A DNA stretch of 47,226 nt, from NCBI GenBank assembly GCA_031271685.1, contig JAISVH010000062.1:1-47226 (forward strand). Direction: 5' to 3'. Positions within the stretch are counted from its first letter, which is position 1. Every line of letters starts with the position of its first letter. This DNA comes from Eubacterium sp. (GTDB lineage: Bacteria; Bacillota; Clostridia; Oscillospirales; Ruminococcaceae). The notes under the pieces are model-generated. The model was not told the DNA's origin and did not search any database. It saw only the letters and a list, made by a program, of their open reading frames with translations. Shown piece after piece: positions 26,265 to 35,435 of the stretch. The translations under genes were made by a program, and so were the position numbers.

Positions 26265-26534
26265 ATGAAAGCTGTTATAACCGTTACAGGGAAGGATATG
26301 ATAGGAATTTTGGCGAATATAAGCGGAATTTGCGCTGAAATGTCGGTAAATGTTATGGATGTTACGCAAACGATACTTCAAGACCTTTTCGCCATGATCA
26401 TGATGGCCGACATCACTCAATGTACCGTCCCATTCGAGGTGTTTTCGGAAAAGCTGAAAAAACTCGGAAAGGAAATGAACCTTCAAGTGCATGTTATGCA
26501 TGAAGATATTTTTAATTCAATGCATAGGATATGA
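26265..26534 (+). CDS. ACT-domain protein paired with UPF0210
   Basis: An 89-residue single ACT domain: MKAVITVTGKDMIGILANIS is the beta-alpha start of a ligand-binding ACT fold, similar to small GcvR/ACT proteins (UPF0237 type). ATG 26265 is preceded by AATAAGGAGAAA; the longer open frame from 26166 would add 33 residues with no domain character. The next gene follows after 3 bp. ACT domains usually sense amino acids; the ligand here is unknown. Confidence 0.87.
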   Translation: MKAVITVTGKDMIGILANISGICAEMSVNVMDVTQTILQDLFAMIMMADITQCTVPFEVFSEKLKKLGKEMNLQVHVMHEDIFNSMHRI

Positions 26535-26537
26535 TTT

Positions 26538-27893
26538 ATGATAAATACGAATGATATTTTAGAAACCATTAAGATGATTCAAGAGGAAAGTCTTGACATC
26601 CGCACAATAACCATGGGGATATCACTTTTTGACTGCATAGACAGCGACATAGACAAAGCATGTCGGAAAATTTATGACAAAATTACACGCTTGGCGCAAA
26701 ATCATGTTAAGGTTGGCGAGACTATAGAAAAACGTTATGGTATACCTATCATAAATAAACGACTTTCGGTTACTCCAATCTCTTTTTTGGCCGCAGCAGC
26801 CGAAGGCGATCCGATAAAATTTGCTAAAACGCTTGAAAAAGCTGCGAGCAGCACGGGAGTTAACTATATCGGCGGGTATTCGGCGCTGGTGCATAAGGGT
26901 TTTTCGGCCGGCGATCAAAGGCTTATCTCCTCAATACCGGAAGCGTTGTCGATGACCGGTAAAGTGTGTTCTTCTGTAAATATCGGATCGACTCGGGCAG
27001 GCATAAACATGGACGCTGTTGCTATGATGGGGAGAGTAATAGCGGATGCGGCAAAGGCGACCGTGAATAACAGCTGTTTCGGTGCGGCGAAAATTGTGGT
27101 GTTTTGTAATGCGGTGGAGGATAACCCGTTTATGGCCGGTGCATTTCATGGAGCGGGGGAGCCGGACGCTGTTATAAATGTTGGGGTGAGCGGTCCGGGT
27201 GTGGTGCGCGCGGCAGTTGAGAAGATGCAGGACGTAAAACTTGATGAGCTTGCCGAAGTGATAAAGAAAACTGCTTTTAAAATTACTCGCATGGGACAAT
27301 TGGTAGGCAGTGAGGCCAGTAAGGCACTGGAGGTGCCATTTGGGATCGTAGATCTTTCATTAGCGCCTACCCCGGCGGTGGGAGACAGTGTGGCTTATAT
27401 ATTAGAGGAAATGGGGCTCGAAAAGTGTGGGACGCATGGCACCATAGCGGCGCTCGCGCTGTTGAACGATGCGGTAAAAAAAGGCGGTGTGATGGCTTCT
27501 TCAAGCGTAGGAGGACTTTCGGGAGCGTTTATACCGGTATCAGAGGACACGGGAATGATAAAAGCGGTGCAGTGCGGCGCGCTCAGCCTTGAAAAGCTAG
27601 AGGCGATGACCGCTGTTTGTTCCGTCGGGATAGATATGGTGACTGTTGCGGGAGACACTTCGCCTGAAACTATAGCGGCTATTATTGCCGATGAAGCGGC
27701 AATAGGCATGATAAATCAAAAGACCACTGCGGTAAGAATAATACCGGCCATAGGAAAAAAGCCGGGAGATACATTGGAATTCGGAGGATTATTCGGCAGC
27801 GGACCGGTAATGCCGCTGAATAAATTCAGTTCAGAGCGATTTATAAAAAGGGGTGGAAGGATACCGCCGCCGCTGCAAAGCCTTAAAAATTAA
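26538..27893 (+). CDS. UPF0210 (PFL/DUF711) family protein
   Basis: A 451-residue protein that matches the UPF0210 family along its length: the N-terminal [18 protein letters not shown], the middle [20 protein letters not shown], the Gly-rich [20 protein letters not shown], and the C-terminal [20 protein letters not shown]. The family shares a fold with the anaerobic ribonucleotide reductase/pyruvate formate-lyase barrel, but function is not established and I see no glycyl-radical motif. The close link to a small ACT protein is a known conserved pairing. Confidence 0.9.
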   Translation: MINTNDILETIKMIQEESLDIRTITMGISLFDCIDSDIDKACRKIYDKITRLAQNHVKVGETIEKRYGIPIINKRLSVTPISFLAAAAEGDPIKFAKTLEKAASSTGVNYIGGYSALVHKGFSAGDQRLISSIPEALSMTGKVCSSVNIGSTRAGINMDAVAMMGRVIADAAKATVNNSCFGAAKIVVFCNAVEDNPFMAGAFHGAGEPDAVINVGVSGPGVVRAAVEKMQDVKLDELAEVIKKTAFKITRMGQLVGSEASKALEVPFGIVDLSLAPTPAVGDSVAYILEEMGLEKCGTHGTIAALALLNDAVKKGGVMASSSVGGLSGAFIPVSEDTGMIKAVQCGALSLEKLEAMTAVCSVGIDMVTVAGDTSPETIAAIIADEAAIGMINQKTTAVRIIPAIGKKPGDTLEFGGLFGSGPVMPLNKFSSERFIKRGGRIPPPLQSLKN

Positions 27894-27911
27894 AAGAAAG
27901 TTAAAATTTAT

Positions 27912-28733
27912 ATGTCTGAAAATATTTTAATGGATTTACACACCCACAGCACGCTCTCTCATGACGGTTCAGATGAAATAAGAAAGAATATAGAGAGGGC
28001 GGTCATGTTGGGGATTAAGGTTTTTGCAACTACAGAACATATTGATCTCAATGTTTATTACGATAAGCGCTATAAAAACAATATACTGATAAAACGCGGA
28101 AATAAAATAATAAATGATCTGAAAAAAGAATATGAAAAAGACATAAAGATAATCTATGGCGTTGAATTCGCGCAAGGGATACATAATAAAGCGCTTGCCG
28201 ATAAAATAACCGATGAGTTCAGGTTTGATTATATATTGGGGTCTGTACATACTATAAGGGGCGAGCAGGATTTTTATTATATTGACTATAAAAGCCGTGA
28301 CGCTAATAATTTATTGAAACGTTACTTTGACGAGATAATTGAAATGATTGATTGGGGAAATATCGATGCGGTCGCGCATCTCACCTATCCGCTTCGTTAT
28401 ATTATCGGCAGAGACGGACTGAATTTTGATATAAAAATGTTTGACGATAAAATCCGTGAGATATTTAGACTGATGACAGATAAAAAAATTGCGTTGGAGT
28501 TAAACGCGTGCGGTCTGCGGATACCGCGATATAACCGCCCCGATCCGGATTTTGATTATATTAAAATCTATAAGATGGCGGGAGGTGAGTTACTTACTAT
28601 AGGCTCTGACTCTCATTCGGCGGCACATGTTGGGAGCGGTGTTCGCGAAGCGCAGATAAAAGCAGTTGAATGCGGTTTCGATAAGCTTGTATATTTTGAA
28701 AACAGGAAACCTTGTTTCTTGTCGCTAACTTAA
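27912..28733 (+). CDS. PHP-domain phosphoesterase, HisJ-like
   Basis: A 273-residue PHP-fold hydrolase. Metal-ligand motifs are visible: DLHTHSTLSHDG near residue 9, TTEHID near 41, an E in YGVEFAQG, the H in LGSVHTIRG, and the late TIGSDSHSAAHVG. The layout resembles histidinol-phosphatase HisJ, but no his genes are nearby, so it may act on another phosphoester. It lies 18 bp after the UPF0210 gene. Confidence 0.82.
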   Translation: MSENILMDLHTHSTLSHDGSDEIRKNIERAVMLGIKVFATTEHIDLNVYYDKRYKNNILIKRGNKIINDLKKEYEKDIKIIYGVEFAQGIHNKALADKITDEFRFDYILGSVHTIRGEQDFYYIDYKSRDANNLLKRYFDEIIEMIDWGNIDAVAHLTYPLRYIIGRDGLNFDIKMFDDKIREIFRLMTDKKIALELNACGLRIPRYNRPDPDFDYIKIYKMAGGELLTIGSDSHSAAHVGSGVREAQIKAVECGFDKLVYFENRKPCFLSLT

Positions 28734-28748
28734 AAGGAGAACGTGCTA

Positions 28749-29231
28749 ATGCGAAAAAATCTTTTGAATCTATTAAGGCAGAATTGTATGCTCAAAAATG
28801 AGGAGTTGGCAGCTATGCTGGCAATAACCGCCGAAGAGGTGGAAAAAGAAAAGACCGCTCTTGAAAATGAGGGGATAATTATCGGCTATTCCGCTATTAT
28901 TAACGAAGAAAAATTTGATAAAAATGCGGTTACCGCCCTTATAGAACTTAAAGTTTCCCCTCAATCAGAAAGGGGTTACGCTGTGGTAGCTAATCAAATC
29001 GCACAGTTTAAAGAAGTGGATTCGGTGCAGTTAATGAGCGGCTCATTTGACCTGGCAGTAACAATAAAGGGAAGCAATCTCAGAGATGTTGCGCTGTTTG
29101 TTTCTGATAGGCTGGCCGCAATGGACGGAGTTTTGTCTACCGCCACGCATTTCATTTTAGAGCGCTTTAAAGAAAAAGGAGTGCAGTTTTCGAGCGATGA
29201 TGACGATGAAAGGAGTCTTACCTCTCCGTGA
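28749..29231 (+). CDS. Lrp/AsnC family transcription regulator
   Basis: A 160-residue regulator with an N-terminal winged helix-turn-helix (about 5-50) and a C-terminal ligand-sensing RAM domain (AVTALIELKVSPQ, VQLMSGSFDLAVTIKGSNLR). The ATG at 28749 is favoured by AAAAGGAGA 9 nt upstream; a GTG at 28743 is also open. It overlaps the aminotransferase start by 4 bases (GTGA). Regulators of this type are typically autoregulated and respond to amino acids, which fits the neighbours. Confidence 0.9.
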   Translation: MRKNLLNLLRQNCMLKNEELAAMLAITAEEVEKEKTALENEGIIIGYSAIINEEKFDKNAVTALIELKVSPQSERGYAVVANQIAQFKEVDSVQLMSGSFDLAVTIKGSNLRDVALFVSDRLAAMDGVLSTATHFILERFKEKGVQFSSDDDDERSLTSP

Positions 29232-30412
29232 TAAATTATGATAATATGCTGTCCGAGACCGCCAAGAATATTAAACCTTCAGGGATTAGAAAGTTTTTTG
29301 ATATCGCCGCGACAATGGACAATATAATTTCTCTTTCGCTAGGTGAGCCGGATTTTAAAACTCCGTGGCTTATTCGGCGAAAAGGAATTTTGGCGTTGGA
29401 AAAAGGCCGGACACAATACACCGGCAACGCCGGAATGATCGAGCTTAGGCAGGCTATAAGTTCTTATATGGAGCGGAAGTTCACTATTGAATACCCTTCG
29501 GACGATGTGATCGTTACTGTTGGCGGGTCGGAGGCTATTGATTTAGCTGTAAGGACGATAGTTAACATCGGAGCCGGTGAGGAGATATTGGTGCCGGAGC
29601 CTAGCTTTGTATGCTATAGCCCTATCGTTGAGTTAGCGGGAGGGGTTCCTGTTCCGCTAGTCACAAAAATGGAGGATAACTTTAAGTTGACGCCTGAAAT
29701 ACTTAAAGCTGCAATAACTCCGAAAACCAAAGCTCTTATACTTCCATTTCCTAACAATCCGACCGGCGCGGTAATGCGCCGTGAGGATTTAGAAAAAATT
29801 GCGCCTATTATAGAAAAATCGGGAATTTTAGTAATATCAGATGAAATTTATGCCGAGCTTACTTATGGAGGGGAGCGGCATGTGTCTATCGCTGAACTTT
29901 CGGGCATGAAAGAGCGAACTATAATTATTAACGGCTTTTCAAAAGCCTTTGCCATGACCGGTTGGCGGTTGGGTTGGGCATGCGGACCTGAGCCTATAAT
30001 TTCACATATGCTGAAAATCCACCAATATGCGGTGATGTGCTCGCCGACCGTAAGTCAATTCGCGGCTATTACGGCCTTGTCTGAGTGCGATGAAGACGTT
30101 AAATATATGGTTGGAGAATATGATATGCGGCGCAGGCTTTGCGTAAAAGTATTTAACGACATGGGTCTTGAAACTTTTACTCCGGAAGGGGCTTTTTATG
30201 TATTTCCGTGTATTAAATCGACAGGCATGTCTTCTCAGGAATTTTGTGAGCGGATACTTAAGGAAAAGCAGATAGCCATAACTCCCGGAGATGCTTTTGG
30301 GCAGAGCGGAGAGGGATTCATAAGAGTTTCTTATGCCTATTCGGTCAACCATTTATTAACGGCAATGAAGCGGATTGAAGAATTTTTAATGAGCATCAGT
30401 GGTTTGGGATGA
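29228..30412 (+). CDS. PLP-dependent class I aminotransferase
   Basis: A 394-residue aminotransferase of the aspartate/aromatic type (fold type I). The PLP lysine is K239 in NGFSKAFAMTGWRLGW. Other family motifs are LGEPDFKTPW near residue 37, FPNNPTGAVM near 175 and ISDEIYAELTYGG near 205. The GTG start overlaps the Lrp stop. Substrate cannot be told from sequence; Lrp-aminotransferase pairs are common in Firmicutes (patA/alaT-like). ispE follows with an ATGA overlap. Confidence 0.93.
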   Translation: MINYDNMLSETAKNIKPSGIRKFFDIAATMDNIISLSLGEPDFKTPWLIRRKGILALEKGRTQYTGNAGMIELRQAISSYMERKFTIEYPSDDVIVTVGGSEAIDLAVRTIVNIGAGEEILVPEPSFVCYSPIVELAGGVPVPLVTKMEDNFKLTPEILKAAITPKTKALILPFPNNPTGAVMRREDLEKIAPIIEKSGILVISDEIYAELTYGGERHVSIAELSGMKERTIIINGFSKAFAMTGWRLGWACGPEPIISHMLKIHQYAVMCSPTVSQFAAITALSECDEDVKYMVGEYDMRRRLCVKVFNDMGLETFTPEGAFYVFPCIKSTGMSSQEFCERILKEKQIAITPGDAFGQSGEGFIRVSYAYSVNHLLTAMKRIEEFLMSISGLG

Positions 30413-31224
30413 TTTTAAAAGCTTACGCAAAAATTAATCTTTATTTAGACATTATCGGTATCCTTCCGAATGGCTTTCATGAGATAGAAACAATAATGCA
30501 GCTTATAAGCCTGCATGACGAGATAAAACTTAAAATAGACGAAGCCGGAATGGGTGTAGAAATTTTGGTTGATAAAATTGATATTCCGGCAGATGAACGA
30601 AATATTGCATATATGGCGGCGGAAGCATTTTTATCCGCCGCAAATAAACGCGCAAAGGTTGTAATAAATATCAAAAAAAATATACCGTCCGGAGCGGGAT
30701 TGGGAGGAGGTAGCGCCGACGGCGCCGCGATTTTAAAAGGATTGAACGTCTATTATAATAATATTTTTGGCAGCGAAAAGCTTTGTGAAATAGGCTCTGC
30801 AATAGGTGCGGATATTCCGTTCTGCATTATAGGTGGCAGGGCGCTATGCAAAGGTAAGGGGGAGATAATAACCCCGCTTTCGAAGGGCGAAAAACAATAT
30901 TATATAATAATAAAGCCGGAATTCAGCTGCAGCACAGCTGAGGCCTATAAGCTTTATGACAAAAATCCAATGCTTATAAAGGGTAATAGCATCGGCTATT
31001 ATAATGTTTTTGAAGAACTTTATAATGATAGCCGCATATATGATATTAAATCAGAGTTAATTAGCGCCGGGGCGGATAACGCTATGATGACCGGCAGCGG
31101 AAGCGCAGTTTTCGGAATATTCTACGATAAGAAAAAAGCTGAAGCGGCTTTTGATAAACTGGAATATAAAGAAAAATATTTGGCGGAGGGCATTTATGAT
31201 AGCGATCAAAAATCATTTGGGTGA
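30409..31224 (+). CDS. ispE: 4-diphosphocytidyl-2-C-methyl-D-erythritol kinase IspE
   Basis: GHMP kinase of the non-mevalonate isoprenoid pathway. It is 271 residues; the N-terminus AYAKINLYLDIIG and the ATP loop IPSGAGLGGGSADGAA (residues 92-107) are diagnostic, and MMTGSGSAVFGIF lies near the C-terminus. It overlaps the preceding aminotransferase by 4 bp and the next gene by 29 bp. Confidence 0.97.
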   Translation: MILKAYAKINLYLDIIGILPNGFHEIETIMQLISLHDEIKLKIDEAGMGVEILVDKIDIPADERNIAYMAAEAFLSAANKRAKVVINIKKNIPSGAGLGGGSADGAAILKGLNVYYNNIFGSEKLCEIGSAIGADIPFCIIGGRALCKGKGEIITPLSKGEKQYYIIIKPEFSCSTAEAYKLYDKNPMLIKGNSIGYYNVFEELYNDSRIYDIKSELISAGADNAMMTGSGSAVFGIFYDKKKAEAAFDKLEYKEKYLAEGIYDSDQKSFG

Positions 31225-31555
31225 GATAAAACTGTCTGACCGTTTTTTTGTCGAACTTATTGGTGGGGCGGTAGTCAGCTGTTTTGGAGTGACCGGAATG
31301 AGCGCCGGCGGAATTAAACAGTCGGTGGTTGAGCTTTTTCCGTTTATAAATAATATAAGGTTTTTCGGGGGCGGAGTTAAAGTTAAAATCTTTCGTGATA
31401 AGCTGTACATTGGGCTTCATATAAAAGTAGCTTATGGGGCGAACCTTTCTTCGATAGTTAAAAGTATACAGAGCAAAGTTAGCTATGTGGTGGAGGAGGA
31501 AACAAGTCTGCCGGTAGAGCGGATTACCGTTTATATTGATGGAATTAAAGGCTAG
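31196..31555 (+). CDS. Asp23/Gls24 family envelope/stress protein (YloU-like)
   Basis: A 119-residue protein of the Asp23 family, the same type as Bacillus YloU, which stands before the fakA homologue yloV. The start 31196 follows GGCGGAGGGC and overlaps the ispE end; the open frame reaches back to 31151. The core FFVELIGGAVVSCFGVTGMS and the alternating strand pattern VKVKIFRDKLYIGLHIKVAY are typical. Its role is unclear; members associate with the membrane or cell-wall stress. Confidence 0.87.
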   Translation: MIAIKNHLGEIKLSDRFFVELIGGAVVSCFGVTGMSAGGIKQSVVELFPFINNIRFFGGGVKVKIFRDKLYIGLHIKVAYGANLSSIVKSIQSKVSYVVEEETSLPVERITVYIDGIKG

Positions 31556-31579
31556 TTTATCGGGAGGTAGGGCAAAGCT

Positions 31580-33223
31580 GTGATAATAAGCGGGAAAATT
31601 TTACGCGACGCGATTATTTCCGGCGCGAACAATATAAGCAATAACAGGCTAATGGTTGACGAGTTGAATGTTTTTCCGGTGCCTGACGGCGACACCGGCA
31701 CAAATATGTCCATGACTATAAAAGGCGCGGCCGCTGAGCTTAGCCGCTTGTCGGACGATGTTTTGGTGTCGTCTGTTGCAGACATAGCGGCGAACGAAAT
31801 GTTGCGCAGCGCGCGTGGCAATTCCGGAGTTATACTTTCGCTGTTATTCAGGGGCCTGTCGAAAGGTCTTGCGGGGAAGAAAACCGCCAATGCTTTAGAC
31901 TATGCCCTTGCTTTAAATCTTGGGGTGGATGCTGCCTATGCTTCAGTAATGAAGCCCACTGAAGGTACTATCTTAACGGTTGCGCAGTTGGCGGCAAAAG
32001 CGGCGGGCGAATATGCCGAAAAAAACGCTGATGATTTTGAAGGAATGTTCAAAATCTTTGAAAAATCCGCTAAAGAAGCATTGGATGATACCCCAAACTT
32101 ATTGCCTGTTCTTAAACAAGCGGGCGTTGTGGACGCGGGCGGCATGGGTTATCTTGTTATAATAAAGGGGATGAGGCAGGCGATCGAGGGCAAAAATTCT
32201 GTTGAAAAAGTCAATGATGAACTTGATGCGGCATTTAGAAGTACGATAAAAGAGTTTGACATTGATATCAAATTCACTTATTGTACTGAATATATTATTA
32301 TGAAAGCCGCCGAAGTAAAAGATTCAAAGTTGCTTCGCGCCTATCTTGAAACGATCGGAGATAGTGTGGTTGTAGTGGACGGCGGCAGTATAATTAAAGT
32401 TCACGTCCATACTGAACATCCGGGAAGCGCGTTGGAGGAAGGACTCAAATTCGGAGCGCTGACCGGACTTAAAATAGAAAATATGAAAGAGCAAAACAAA
32501 AACAGGCAGATAAAAACCGGAGACAGAAAAAGGCCTTTTTTTACGGCTCAAAAGCCGTTGGAAAAATATGGTTTCGTGGCGGTGACGGGTGGAGTTGGCT
32601 TAGAAGCGCTTTTTAAAGATTTAGGAGTAAACTATGTGGTGCAAGGAGGTCAGACCAACAACCCGCCGGCAGACGATATCTTGGAGGCAATATTGGCTAC
32701 TCCCGCCCAAAACGTGTTTGTGCTGCCCAACAAAAAAAATATAATAATGGCGGCTGAACAGGCGGCGAAGATGGTTAAGGACCGTCAGGTCATGGTGTTG
32801 CAGACTATGACCGTTCCACAAGGGATTTCGGCGATGATGAATTTTGACTCTGGCATGGAAGCGGGAGAGAACAGTATTGCCATGACCTCAGCTTTTGGGC
32901 ACGTGGGGACAGGGTTGGTTACATACGCGGCGCGCGATAGTGTTTTTGACGGCAGAAACATAAAAAAAGGCGATATATTAGGAATGGAAAACGGCAGGTT
33001 GGCGGCAGTCGAAAAGGACGTCTTCAGGGCGCTAAACCGTGTGCTGAAACGTCTCGTTAAAAGCCATACTAAATTTATCACACTTATTTATGGATCCGAT
33101 GTGTCGGACGAGGCTGCGGGGAAAGTATATGAACATGCAAGGGAAAAATTGCCGGGACATATTGAAGTTTCGCTGATAAACGGCGGACAGTCGATTTATT
33201 ATTATATAGTTTCGGCGGAGTAA
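31580..33223 (+). CDS. fakA: Fatty acid kinase FakA-like, DhaL + DegV-type (YloV)
   Basis: A 547-residue protein. The N-terminal DhaL ATP-binding domain has PVPDGDTGTNM at residues 34-44 and the ASRGNSGVILS-type loop (SARGNSGVILSLLFRG). A middle dimerisation part (CTEYIIM, DGGSIIKVHVHTEHPG) follows, then a C-terminal DegV-like region. Its partner FakB supplies bound fatty acid; fakB is not in the window. The GTG start follows CGGGAGGTAGGG. The Asp23-FakA-RecG order is the classic Firmicute one. Confidence 0.93.
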   Translation: MIISGKILRDAIISGANNISNNRLMVDELNVFPVPDGDTGTNMSMTIKGAAAELSRLSDDVLVSSVADIAANEMLRSARGNSGVILSLLFRGLSKGLAGKKTANALDYALALNLGVDAAYASVMKPTEGTILTVAQLAAKAAGEYAEKNADDFEGMFKIFEKSAKEALDDTPNLLPVLKQAGVVDAGGMGYLVIIKGMRQAIEGKNSVEKVNDELDAAFRSTIKEFDIDIKFTYCTEYIIMKAAEVKDSKLLRAYLETIGDSVVVVDGGSIIKVHVHTEHPGSALEEGLKFGALTGLKIENMKEQNKNRQIKTGDRKRPFFTAQKPLEKYGFVAVTGGVGLEALFKDLGVNYVVQGGQTNNPPADDILEAILATPAQNVFVLPNKKNIIMAAEQAAKMVKDRQVMVLQTMTVPQGISAMMNFDSGMEAGENSIAMTSAFGHVGTGLVTYAARDSVFDGRNIKKGDILGMENGRLAAVEKDVFRALNRVLKRLVKSHTKFITLIYGSDVSDEAAGKVYEHAREKLPGHIEVSLINGGQSIYYYIVSAE

Positions 33224-33265
33224 TAATTATAGCCTTTTGATAAAATGTTTACGTTTTCAAAATGC

Positions 33266-33368
33266 TATAACCTAGTTCATGTCAACCGCCTCTTAGGCGG
33301 CGAGTGATTTTCAATCATCCGCAACTCTTGTTAAAGCACCGGAAGCGGTTCCGCCGCAGATGTTTGAA
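33266..33368 (+). repeat. Repeat family A, complete copy upstream of recG
   Basis: Runs from TATAACC to GCAGATGTTTGAA and contains the CCGCCTCTTAGGCGG hairpin, GATTTTCAATC and GGAAGCGGTTCCGCCG. Its terminal ATGTTTGAA opens a frame in phase with recG, creating a spurious upstream start at 33360. Confidence 0.85.
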
Positions 33369-33413
33369 TTTCATATTCATGATTTTTATGACGGACAAAC
33401 CGTCGGAGGAAAA

Positions 33414-35435
33414 ATGATAATTACATCATTAATGGGCATATCTGATAAGCGTGCTGCGCTATATAAAAAGTTAGGAGTTTTTACGGTTGAGGATTTACTT
33501 TCATTTTATCCGCGTGATTATATCGATTTTACTGTGCCGATTAAAATATCGGAAACCGAGCCGGGAGAATATGCCGTTATAAAAGCTACAGTCGAAAAAA
33601 AGCTGAAGCCTTATATTAATAATAGGGTCAATCTTTACAAGTTGGTTTTATCAGACGATAGCGGGGAGATACTTTGTAATATTTGGGGGAAGGAATACAG
33701 CTTTAAAAGCCTTATGTTAAGCAGGGAATATCTTTTTTACGGTAAAATAGAAGGCGGACTGTTTTCGCATGAGATGTCAACGCCGTTGTTTATTCCGGCG
33801 GACAGCGAGGAGAAAATAATACCAAAATATCGGCTGACCAAAGGACTTACCGGTATTATGGTTGCGAATAACGTCCGCGCCGCGTTGAAATTATATGATA
33901 TTCCCGAGCCTTTCAGTGAGGTTTTGATGGGAAAATATAACTTAATTTCGAGAAGGGAAGCGATTAATAAGATACATTTTCCTGATAGCCATGAAAACGC
34001 TGAAAAAGCGCGACATAGGCTTATTTTTGAAGAACTTTTAATCCTGCAGCTAGGCCTGTCACTCTTAAAAAGCCGCAACCTAGATCTTACTTCCGTAATT
34101 ATGGATGATATAGATTTTGATTTAGAGGTTTTTTATAACTCTTTGAATTTTATTCCAACCGGCGCGCAAAAGCGCGCCGTAGCTGAATGTGTTGCCGATA
34201 TGAAGAAAGATATCCCCATGAACCGATTGCTTCAGGGTGATGTGGGTTCCGGTAAAACAATGGTCGCGGCAGTTCTTTGCCTTTATTCCGCTAAGAACGG
34301 ATATCAATCGGCAATCATGGCTCCGACCGAAATTTTGGCTAATCAGCACTTTAACACTCTTAGAAAAATGCTCTCCCCATTCGGGCTTGAAACAGTGCTT
34401 TTAACTGCAGCTATGAAATCCGCCGAAAAAAAAGCTGTGCTTGAAAAGATTAAAACCGGCAAGGCGGACTTAGCTATTGGAACTCATGCTCTGATTCAAA
34501 ACGCGGTGGAATTTTATAATTTAGGATTTGCGGTAACCGACGAGCAGCATCGTTTTGGCGTAGGGCAGAGAGCTATGCTTTCTAAAAAAGGAAATTTTCC
34601 GCATATGCTCGTAATGTCTGCCACTCCGATCCCTCGAACGTTGGCGCTGATTATTTACAGTGACCTTGACCTTTCGGTTTTAGATGAGTTGCCGGAGGGA
34701 AGGAAGGCTGTCCGCACTTACGGAGTGAACAGCAGTTATCGGGAACGACTATATAGATTTATTATCAGAAATATAAACGAAGGGAGGCAAGCGTATATTA
34801 TATGTCCGTTGATCGAAGAGGGCGCAAGCGAAAAGATAAGCGCCGTGAAATACTATGAAGAGTTAAGTTCCGGTTGGTTCAGAGAAATATCCGTCGGGCT
34901 ATTACATGGCAGAATGAAGGAAAGTGAAAAAAACGCTGTGATGCGGGAATTCGCGATAGGCAAGATATCCCTTTTGATTTCCACCACAGTAATTGAAGTA
35001 GGAATAGATGTGCCGAATGCTAATATTATTCTTATAGAAAACGCCGAGCAATTCGGACTGTCGCAGCTTCACCAACTGCGCGGCAGAGTGGGGCGCGGAA
35101 CGGACGAGTCGCACTGTGTGCTGCTTAGCGACAGCGCTTCTGTCTATACAAAGGCACGCATTGACACTATGATAAGAACTTCAGACGGGTTTGAAGTCGC
35201 AGGAGAAGATTTAAAGATGCGTGGTCCCGGTGACTTTTTCGGAGCTAAGCAGCATGGTTTGCCAGAGCTTAAAATAGCGGACATGTCAAAGGATATAAGC
35301 CTTATAAACCGGAGTCGGGAGCTGGCGAACGAGATACTTGAGAATGATCCGGGCCTTGAAAAGCCGGAAAATTCTACCATCCAAAGCATGGTGAAGGAGT
35401 TATTTAAAAACAGTGAAAAAATCGGATTTAATTAA
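33414..35435 (+). CDS. recG: ATP-dependent DNA helicase RecG
   Basis: RecG remodels stalled forks and Holliday junctions. The ATG at 33414 sits behind CGGAGGAAAA; the ORF extends to 33360 only because the end of a repeat contributes an ATG, so I reject that start. The protein is 673 residues: a wedge/OB domain (about 1-235), Walker A GDVGSGKT near residue 275, DEQHRFG near 375, SATPIPRTLAL, and the helicase C motifs ISTTVIEVGIDVPNA and QLRGRVGRG. Its 3' end overlaps the rsmE ORF by 23 bp. Confidence 0.97.
   Translation: MIITSLMGISDKRAALYKKLGVFTVEDLLSFYPRDYIDFTVPIKISETEPGEYAVIKATVEKKLKPYINNRVNLYKLVLSDDSGEILCNIWGKEYSFKSLMLSREYLFYGKIEGGLFSHEMSTPLFIPADSEEKIIPKYRLTKGLTGIMVANNVRAALKLYDIPEPFSEVLMGKYNLISRREAINKIHFPDSHENAEKARHRLIFEELLILQLGLSLLKSRNLDLTSVIMDDIDFDLEVFYNSLNFIPTGAQKRAVAECVADMKKDIPMNRLLQGDVGSGKTMVAAVLCLYSAKNGYQSAIMAPTEILANQHFNTLRKMLSPFGLETVLLTAAMKSAEKKAVLEKIKTGKADLAIGTHALIQNAVEFYNLGFAVTDEQHRFGVGQRAMLSKKGNFPHMLVMSATPIPRTLALIIYSDLDLSVLDELPEGRKAVRTYGVNSSYRERLYRFIIRNINEGRQAYIICPLIEEGASEKISAVKYYEELSSGWFREISVGLLHGRMKESEKNAVMREFAIGKISLLISTTVIEVGIDVPNANIILIENAEQFGLSQLHQLRGRVGRGTDESHCVLLSDSASVYTKARIDTMIRTSDGFEVAGEDLKMRGPGDFFGAKQHGLPELKIADMSKDISLINRSRELANEILENDPGLEKPENSTIQSMVKELFKNSEKIGFN

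Noticed and set aside
33360-33413. Upstream ATG start for recG
   Set aside because: The ATG belongs to the end of a repeat and has no ribosome site; the ATG at 33414 has CGGAGGAAAA and gives the normal RecG N-terminus.
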